Shown here: positions 57,515 through 64,000 of the stretch, one piece after another
How the letters are laid out: each line of letters begins with the position of its first letter
How positions within the stretch are numbered: the first letter of the stretch is position 1
Assembly: GCA_029204225.1 (NCBI GenBank)
Contig: CM055097.1
Span: 63,184,904-63,248,903, forward strand
Origin: Diphasiastrum complanatum
Lineage: Eukaryota; Streptophyta; Lycopodiopsida; Lycopodiales; Lycopodiaceae
Direction: 5' to 3'
Length of the DNA: 64,000 nucleotides
The notes under the pieces: generated by a model
Told to the model about the DNA's origin: nothing
Seen by the model: only the letters and a program-made list of their open reading frames with translations
Databases searched by the model: none
Translations under genes and position numbers: made by a program

Positions 57515-58350
57515 CTAGGGTACCAACTTTGAATTTGACACTAGGACTATCGTTTTATTGTCATATACCAAAATTCCGTCTTTAAGTTTGTGACGAGATT
57601 GTTCTCCAACTTTGGGATCTAATAAGCTTTCCAGAATTTGCGTCACAACTACATCCTTAGTATACTCATCCAAGATGACGGACTTCCAGTCATTTTCCAA
57701 AGAAATGAGGGGATTCAGTATGCATTTTTCTATCATGCAACATAACCTTTGTGAGGCTTGATCTTGTTTTGTGGACATGCAATTCTCCTCTGCATCTTGG
57801 AGAACAGTTATATACTCCTCTAAAGATTCGCCTGTGTCACACATTTGCATTCTCGACAACCTTGATAAAGCATCAGCAGCTTGGTTTTCCCTGCCCTTGA
57901 GATATTCAATAACAAAGTCATATGCCTGAACTTGTGCCAACCATCTCTTTTGTTTGTCCTTACGTGGCTTCTAATTTAAGAAATACTTAAGGCTATGGTG
58001 ATTACTTTAAATGATGAATTTCAACCCATAAAGGTAGTGTCACAATTTTTTCAAGGCATGAACTATAGCTACTTGTCATGCGTAGGATATGACATCTCCT
58101 TGTCGGTCAATTTTCTACTCTCATAGGCAATCACACCATCCTTCTAACTTAGTATGGCTCCTAATCCACTTCCACTTGCATCAACAGTCACCTTAAAAGG
58201 TAAAGTGAAGTCTGGTTGTACCAAAACTGGAGCACTTACCAAGGCCTCCTTTAATTGATCGAAGCTTCTCTGAGCATCTTCACTCCATTCGAATTTTTCT
58301 TTCCGCAACAAGTGTGTGAGTGCTATTTCTATCCTTGAAAAATTAAATAC
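57515..58350 (-). pseudogene. Gypsy RNase H region, broken
   Basis: The open part 57940-57515 starts in the end of RNase H (YDFVIEYLKGRENQAADALS, the usual motif) and continues into the linker before integrase. From 57950 to 58350 the RNase H body is recognisable only as short pieces in several frames. Confidence 0.75.
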
Positions 58351-58356
58351 GAATCG

Positions 58357-58926
58357 TCAATAATAAGATGCAAATCCCAAAAATCCTCTTAAATGTCGCA
58401 GAGTTTTAGGGCTCTTCCAATTTTTAACCACTTCAACGTTACTTTGATCCACCTTAATGCCATCTTTGGTCACCATATGCCCCAAATACTCAATCTCTTG
58501 TTGGGCGAACTCACATTTTGACATGTTGGCGAACAACTTACATTCCCGCAACAATTCTAGAACCACTTCCAGGTGTTGAGCATGTTCTTTTAAGTTCCGG
58601 CTATAAATCAATATGTCATCAAAGAACGCCAAAATGAATTTGTACAAGTATGGCCCAAATATTTGATTCATCAATGCTTGGAAGGTAGCCGATGCATTGG
58701 TTAAACCAAAAGGCATAACTTTGAATTGATAATGCCCCTTGTCTGTATGGAAAGCAGTATTGAGTTGATCCTCCTCGCTTACCTTGATTTGATGATACCC
58801 AGAACAGAGATCAATCTTTGAAAACACTTGTGCTCCTTTAAGGTTATCTAATAAGTCATCAACTCGAGGAATTTGGAATCTATTCTTGATGGTAATCTTA
58901 TTGAGCGCACGATAATCTATGCACAT
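58357..58926 (-). pseudogene. Gypsy reverse transcriptase
   Basis: 189 codons are open and cover the core of RT: MCIDYRALNKITIKN at the start, KIDLCSGYHQIKV, VMPFGLTNASATFQ, and the active site F-F-D-D (AFFDDILIYS), then ECKLFANMSKCEF and GFLGFASYY. All catalytic Asp are present. The N-terminal finger part lies upstream in 59000-59200 in broken frames. Confidence 0.88.
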
Positions 58927-59265
58927 TCAAAAAGTACCATCTTTTTTTTAACGAGAAGAACAATTGAGGCAAAGGGTGATTTGCTCAAACTAATGAACTC
59001 TTGATCAAGTAATTCTTGAATCTGTTTTTAAACTTCTTCCCTTTCTAGTTGTGATAACCCGTAAGGAGGAATATTGACTGGCTTTGAACCGGGTTTAAAT
59101 TTTATGACATGGTCCACGAAGCTGGTTGGTAATGTGTTTGGAAACACATCTGTATATTTGTCTAAAACTTTTTGTGTCCTTGTATTCATAGGCTTTGCAT
59201 TGATTTCTTAAATTTTACCTCATCCATTTCCACTTTCAATAGGAACATATCTACATGCTTTCAAG

Positions 59266-59712
59266 CTATGCGTCGAGAGTTTTCCCTGATTGTGCAAAGT
59301 GCATTGTTCCCTGTTCAAAATTAAAGGTAACGTCACCCAACGTCTGTAACCACTCAACACCAAGTATCATGTCGATAGGACCCATGTCGACCACATGGAA
59401 GTTTGATTTAAACTCATAGTTACCCATTTGAATCTTGGATTCTGTTGTGATTTTATCAAAATTGATGAAATTTCCATCAGCAATCTGTACTCTCAATGGC
59501 TTCAGAATCTTCACAGTAGCTATATTACAACTTTTGATTGAATGACTATTGAAGAAGTTATGCGTACTTTCACTATCAACTAAAATATAAATCTCTCTAC
59601 CATTAATTTTTGCTTTAATACGGAAAGTCCTAGCAGAATGAGAACCATTAAATGCGTTTAAGTGTTCATCATCAATTGACATGTTCTTGCAGCATTTGAA
59701 TGTCATCTTCAC
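59266..59712 (-). pseudogene. Gypsy aspartic protease
   Basis: 148 codons with the retropepsin motif read as ILVDSESTHNFF; the normal Gly after D-S is Glu (GGA to GAA). DMILGVEWLQTLG follows, as is usual in plant gypsy proteases. The substitution next to the catalytic Asp should impair the enzyme. Confidence 0.82.
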
Positions 59713-59810
59713 TCAATAAATTTTCAACTTCCTCTTCGCCTGATTGATTTTTCTCATTGGGATTTCCGCTCATGGCCGTTAATCGAAAGTTTACGAAATT
59801 TACATACCTT

Positions 59811-60299
59811 CTAATGATCCTTGTCATATTTCTCCTGGCATCTGAAGCAAAGCTCCAATGCTCTAAGTTTCCTCTCTTGGTCGTCCGATAGTCTCTGCAC
59901 AGGTCTTGGATTTTGATTGCCCGTCATTGTAGACACCGTTCCCTTCCCAGCTACTTTAGTTCTCGGTTTATCGCCAATTTTCACTGTTGGATAATGGACA
60001 ATAGTACCCTTGTTGGTATTATTGTTACTTTTGTTATCCTTGAAGACTCCATTCGAGATGTTTGATTCGTAAAATTGACTAGTACCAGACTGAGACTTTG
60101 GAGCCCCAAACGTATTATAAGATGTGTTGATTGCAGTTGTCCCTTGTTTTTGATATATTTTTGTCATTGAAGAGTATTTTTGTTCATGGATCGAAGCTGA
60201 TTGCATTGTTGAATCCAAACTTGTACATCTGGCTACTTTCACATCAGCTCCAATTTGAGGCTGTAACCCATGGATATATCGGTGTAAATGTGCAATATA
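59811..60299 (-). pseudogene. Gypsy Gag C-terminal part
   Basis: The frame enters at 60299 with YIAHLHRYIHGLQPQIGAD, runs through a polar linker, and reaches CFRCQEKYDKDH, the zinc knuckle, near 59815 where a stop intervenes. The N-terminal half is missing because the sequence is cut at 60299/60300. Confidence 0.8.
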
Positions 60300-60660
60300 G
60301 AGGACCGTTTTAGATCTTCAAAAATATTGGATCCTTAGCTTACCAATTGGAACTCCCCGATGGATCTCAAGTGCATCTCGAATTTCACGTAAGTTGTCTT
60401 TGAAAGAGTCTACATGAAGGAGAGCATCTTGGATCGGGAGATCGATTGGACCTGTTGGATGAATCATCCGAGGTGTCTTCGCTTGAACCCGAAAAGATCT
60501 TGGATACCAGAACTAAACGATTGAGAAATCATATAGTTACCGAGCATCTGGTTCGATGAAAGGGATGTATAGACGATGATGATTCCTGGGAACATGAAGG
60601 AAGCTTAAGGAGAAACTTCGCTTGTTTTAAGTTCTGAGGACAAAACTTGAATAAGGGGGG
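60300..60660 (+). pseudogene. Gypsy integrase C-terminus with chromodomain
   Basis: One plus-strand frame reads GPF-stop-IFKNIGSLAYQLELP, FHVSCL, then a chromodomain-like part HIVTEHLVR-stop-KGC and DDSWEHEGSLRRNF, ending near 60645. Stops are TAG and TGA, one exactly where LVRWKG has Trp. This is the 3' end of pol of a chromovirus-type gypsy. The chromodomain targets integration to certain chromatin in this group. A purine tract AAGGGGGGAAGAA follows. Confidence 0.82.
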
Positions 60661-60665
60661 AAGAA

Positions 60666-61300
60666 TTTCATGCCCATGATTGGTCTTGGATAGCGTGTCC
60701 ACGCTAGGGACCGGTAGACTGACAACCCATAAGTTTATTGTGACTATAAGGGATTTGGAGCCCTTATGTGTACATGGTCATAATTAATGGTTGTAGGCCT
60801 AAACACTTGATGGTGGATTGGTATGAGTCTATCAGTGAGTCATTGAGGAACTGGATGACGTGGCCCAAATAGGCTGCAGAGGTGTCCAATGAGGTGTCAC
60901 AGTGCACTACTAGTGGTGCATGGGCCTTGGAGGGTATAAGTATACCTATTGGGCTCTCACTAGTGTATGCGTGATAGCATGATCAGTGGCAGGTGCTGCT
61001 GGTGTGATGCCATACTCCTCTTTATGATTGATCCATAGCTTGGGGGCTAAATCCGTTCGATCTAGGTTTGGTTGGGTTGGTTTGTCCACCATCAGGTTCC
61101 CTTGTGTTGCTTGTGATGGGCATGCTTAGAATAGGATCCTTGGATTGAGGACTTTATAGATAAGGTCGATTGTAGTGCAATCCTGAACTTGACAAAGACA
61201 TAGATGTAGAAGATGATCCTCCTCTTGCTTGGATTCTAAACTCTTCAGCCACCAAGACCTCTTGCAAGTCCTCCATACTGGCCAGATCGATTAATTGGGA
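60666..61300 (+). repeat. Probable gypsy LTR after the chromodomain tail
   Basis: TTTCATGCCCATGATTGG directly follows the purine tract; chromovirus LTRs commonly start TGTCATGCCC, so one base is changed. TATAAGTATA at about 60937 may be its promoter. The 3' end is not recognisable, and the right limit given is only where I stop seeing LTR-like text. Confidence 0.5.
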
Positions 61301-61307
61301 CTGGTCA

Positions 61308-61664
61308 ATGGAAACTCCTCATGCATACAAGAATGATGAATGTCTGGCTTGGACAAGACCTTATGGTAATGTGCTTTACCTACATTATAGCAATGTGCCA
61401 AGAGGGGGATGGAAAGTTGTTTGGTTCTTTTTTATGCTTGAGGAAGTATTGATATGCATCTTGAAGTTGGAGTGGCAAGAAGGCAATAAGAGGCTCCAGA
61501 TGTTTGACATGCACCACTTAGGTAGGAGTGGTTGGTTGAGCTCCGCCTCCTATACATGTGAATTTGTGTTGAATGAAGATGTAGATACTAATGTAGGTAA
61601 ATACTTTACAAAATTCAAAGTCAAAGGAGCAGATGTTGCAGTAAGTAGTTCTAGCATGGAGTGA
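61308..61664 (+). CDS. Unidentified 118-codon ORF
   Basis: From an ATG at 61308 the frame is open to 61664. It is rich in Trp, Tyr and Gly in its first half (LAWTRPYGNVLYLHYSNVP) with a short hydrophobic stretch (VVWFFFMLEEVLICILKL) near residues 37-54, and a polar second half. The composition is more protein-like than the random ORFs of the window. I do not recognise the family. It lies downstream of a probable gypsy LTR, so it may be element leader or gag sequence, or a fragment of a host gene. Confidence 0.35.
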   Translation: METPHAYKNDECLAWTRPYGNVLYLHYSNVPRGGWKVVWFFFMLEEVLICILKLEWQEGNKRLQMFDMHHLGRSGWLSSASYTCEFVLNEDVDTNVGKYFTKFKVKGADVAVSSSSME

Positions 61665-62585
61665 CATTTTGGATTAAAAGAAAGTAAAAAAACAAATTTA
61701 TGAAAGAATATGTACAAGTGGACATGCAAAAACTTTCACAAAAATAAGAAAAATCATGTTTAGAAAACTTTTTACAAATTATTGCAAAAGTAAAAAGATT
61801 TTTGTAATTTTCATTTAATAACTGATGAAAACATTCAAAATTGCTATTTATTGAGATGACTAGTTAATGCAAGATCAACATGCAATGGCACTCCAACTCA
61901 AGAGTAATGGAGTTGCTAGGAGCCATGCTTATCTACTGGTATTCTGCCATGGCTTGATCACTTCATTTTCTCAAGGGTCAAAGCCACTTTGGTTGATTTT
62001 ATTTTGTCATGCAGGTTGGCAATATTTATCTCATTCTACTTGATTATTGATTCGTAGCTATTTTTTAAGTCCACAATGCTTGTTGGTAATTTATTGTTTT
62101 GGCCTTATAATGTTCAACTCTTTTGAATTGATGTGAGTTACTGGCGGGCGTACTGGCGGGCATGGCCATTTCCATTTGGGCATCTTGAGCATCATTGAGA
62201 GATTTGGCAGATCCAAAAAGACTATTTAGTGAATCTATTTACCCTTTCATCTCATTGATGGTGCTTTTATTTTGTTCGAGTTGTCTGGCGAGGCAAGTTT
62301 GGATGGCTTATTCATTTGAATTATATTTCTTTTTAAGCCTATTCAATTCATTTTTCAAAGCTAAACAATCCCCTTATAAAGATATTAGCAGAGTGCAGCA
62401 ACTTTTGGAATAAGTGGTGGAAGTAGCTTGCTGTGTGACTAATGAGTTATTTATTTCTTTTATTTGTAAGCAAAGCTTCTCGATCTTGTCATCTTTTTTT
62501 TGAATTTTTTTTTTCTTTATTTAAATTTTTATTAATATCTTTAGCTTCATTCATCTATTGTATTGACCAACTTGAAGCTCATTCT
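61665..62585. other. Non-coding, AT-rich
   Basis: No gene is seen. Poly-A and poly-T stretches occur at 61680-61830 and 62490-62530. Confidence 0.4.
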
Positions 62586-62589
62586 TTGT

Positions 62590-63202
62590 CACATTTTTTT
62601 GGGTCATGGAGTTGAGTCTTGATGATATATATTAGTAGGCCACCGACGATGACATTTCATGGCTTGTTGAGAGCTAAACAAGACCCCCCCCAACATATCT
62701 TGATTAACATCAAAATTGATGATTGTAGATTCTTCATGAGGTGACTTGATCTCAGCCCCTTCCAAGTTGAACTGTTCATCTTCGTGGAAGATCACATCTC
62801 TACTCCAATAATCTTGTTTATAGAGGGAACAAATATTCTATAGGCTTTCTTGGATGTTGAATATCCAATCTTTACTCCTTTGATAGAACTAGGATATTCC
62901 TTCTTCCTAGTCTCTAAAGGCACATGATGATGAGTCTTGATGTTGGATCTTGGAAAAGGGCTTCTATGAGATTTTGTCATTGCACAAGCTTCATAACGTT
63001 GAAGCTCCTTTGTCATAGACTTTGGTAATCCAATAGCTTTTCCTTCTTTGACCATAGATGTCATGGCCTTAAAATTGGGGTGACCCAATCTCTTGTGCCA
63101 TAGATCTTCTTGTGGAATCTTGGTCTTATAAGCAACATCAGAAAGGTTAGCACTCTCTCTAGAATCTAGTTTGTACAACTTTCCAAATCTAGATCCTCTA
63201 GC
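62590..63202 (-). pseudogene. Copia remnant with the integrase core deleted
   Basis: Read leftward from 63202, GSRFGKLYKLDS leads into the pre-integrase zinc region (LWHKRLGHPNFKAM, CAMTKSHRSPFPRS). Directly afterwards the frame jumps to KKEYPSSIKGVKIGYSTSKKAYRIFVPSINK, which in the intact element (RTKEDPSSRKGIFVGYS) lies about 180 residues further on. The D,D-35-E core is thus missing in phase. After a frameshift at about 62793 it continues as VIFHEDEQFNLEG and fades near 62650. It belongs to the same broad clade as the 17.2-kb element. Confidence 0.85.
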
Positions 63203-63977
63203 TGTTGAAAAATGAAAAATCATCTATCTTGACTTTAGGCTTTGGTAAAGTTTTTTCTATGTGTATGTAATGTTTCATATTGCAATGCCAAATTTGGCCT
63301 AGAGAAAAATGAGCTACATGGTTTCTTGTGTCTAATTGATCATATACAACATGCATATAGAATGTAGATATAAAAATGCCAAATATGGGCTTGTAGAAAC
63401 TCATGGCATGTCACATGCAATGATTGTAAGTGATCCAAAGTGACATGCAAGGCATGCACAAAGTGTATTGGACACATGCATAGTGATTTGGACAATTCTA
63501 GTTTAGAAATTGCCACTAGGTAAAAGTAAGTAGATATGCATGCATGTAAAGTGACAAATGTCAGTAGTTTTTTAGTTGTCACTTTCAGATGTGGAAGAAA
63601 TTAGAAGAGAGGTGGTTCTACCTCGAGCTATTCCATTCTCCATAAATGTATGTGAGCTCTCTCACAATTTTTGATGAAGAACCAAGCTTTGAAGCTATTC
63701 CATGTCAATTTGGATCTATCACCTTGTATGCTTGAATTTTTTTCTCTCTCTCTAACTTGTGGAGAAGGCTATGCTAATGCATTAAATTCTCTTTTGATGT
63801 TGAAAGCAATCATTCTTTTTTTTTCTAGCATGCTAGATTGTGTTTTAGTCATAAATTCTTGTACTAGATCTTGATATTCAATCTAGAATCAGATTATGTG
63901 CTAAACACAAAGCTTAACAAGATCATTCACACTTTAGGATTGTTCCCCACACGTGTGAACTTGCTGAATTTTCATCA
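63203..63977 (+). repeat. LTR, family G, running to the window edge
   Basis: The 3' end at TTTTCATCA (63977) is certain from the adjoining primer site. The start at TGTTGAAAAATG (63203) is inferred, because copia homology on the minus strand breaks there. The LTR contains CACACGTGTGAA near its end, like the intact element's LTR (CACACGTGTGAAA). Short ORFs inside are not genes. Confidence 0.6.
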
Positions 63978-63990
63978 TGGTATCAGAGCC
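63978..63990 (+). other. Primer binding site for initiator tRNA-Met
   Basis: TGGTATCAGAGCC directly follows the LTR end CA. The internal region of this plus-strand copia element lies beyond the window. Confidence 0.88.
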
Positions 63991-64000
63991 AAATTAAGCT

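Larger units (their letters stand above)
56579..60299 (-). mobile_element. Ty3/gypsy gag-pol remnant, minus strand
   Basis: Read leftward the order is Gag (60299-59811), protease (59712-59266), RT (58926-58357), RNase H (about 58350-57515), integrase (57421-56579). The order RT-RNase H-integrase is that of gypsy. Frames are broken in several places. No LTR is attached: the right end stops in Gag at 60299 against a plus-strand gypsy tail and the left end joins copia RNase H at 56578. Confidence 0.88.

Overview
The window looks like repeat-dominated, AT-rich nuclear DNA of a land plant. The evidence is the content: many Ty1/copia and Ty3/gypsy LTR retrotransposons whose primer sites read TGGTATCAGAGC (the plant initiator-tRNA-Met type), a PIF/Harbinger-like MITE, solo LTRs, nested and rearranged copies, and long stretches with no coding signal. 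The species cannot be named from the sequence. No host protein gene is convincingly present, and no bacterial operon, CRISPR array, rRNA or tRNA gene was seen.

Layout. 1-2487: two decayed minus-strand copia gag-protease pieces. 2488-14855: no recognisable genes; local tandem duplications, one 525-bp TIR element (10988-11512, TSD TAA) and a foldback (12229-12380). 14861-16377: a 1.5-kb solo LTR (family A) with TSD GAAAA. 17194-23054: a complete copia element with 653-bp LTRs that match base for base by eye, TSD TAAGG, a tRNA-Met primer site, one uninterrupted 1316-codon gag-pol ORF and a polypurine tract. It is the youngest and the only apparently functional element here. 25646-31040: a gypsy gag remnant, then an inverted complex of family A and family B LTR pieces around a minus-strand relic of an unknown retroelement protein. 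31350-34130: minus-strand copia integrase/RT/RNase H, broken. 34140-39393: a plus-strand gypsy element with gag, a deletion that removed most of RT and RNase H, an intact integrase ORF, and a long extra coding region downstream of pol. 40145-47665: a mosaic of copia pieces and LTRs (families C, D, E). 47666-55560: mostly unannotatable. 55562-60299: a minus-strand gypsy pol whose integrase is joined to a copia RNase H tail plus LTR. 60300 onward: the 3' end of another gypsy chromovirus, an unidentified 118-codon ORF, a copia piece lacking its integrase core, and an LTR end with primer site at the right edge.

Two observations stand out. First, the extra coding region at the 3' end of the 34-39 kb gypsy element shares a colinear, otherwise unrecognised domain of about 210 residues with the minus-strand relic at 28.4-29.1 kb, which also sits directly before an LTR. 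This suggests an uncharacterised retroelement protein family in the post-pol position. Second, LTR families A and C, diverged in sequence, keep a stem-loop near the same place with compensatory base changes in the stem and a conserved 24-nt loop.

The retroelement genes work together in the usual way: Gag packages RNA, protease matures the polyprotein, RT/RNase H copies the RNA, and integrase inserts it. Only the 17.2-23.1 kb element still has every part.
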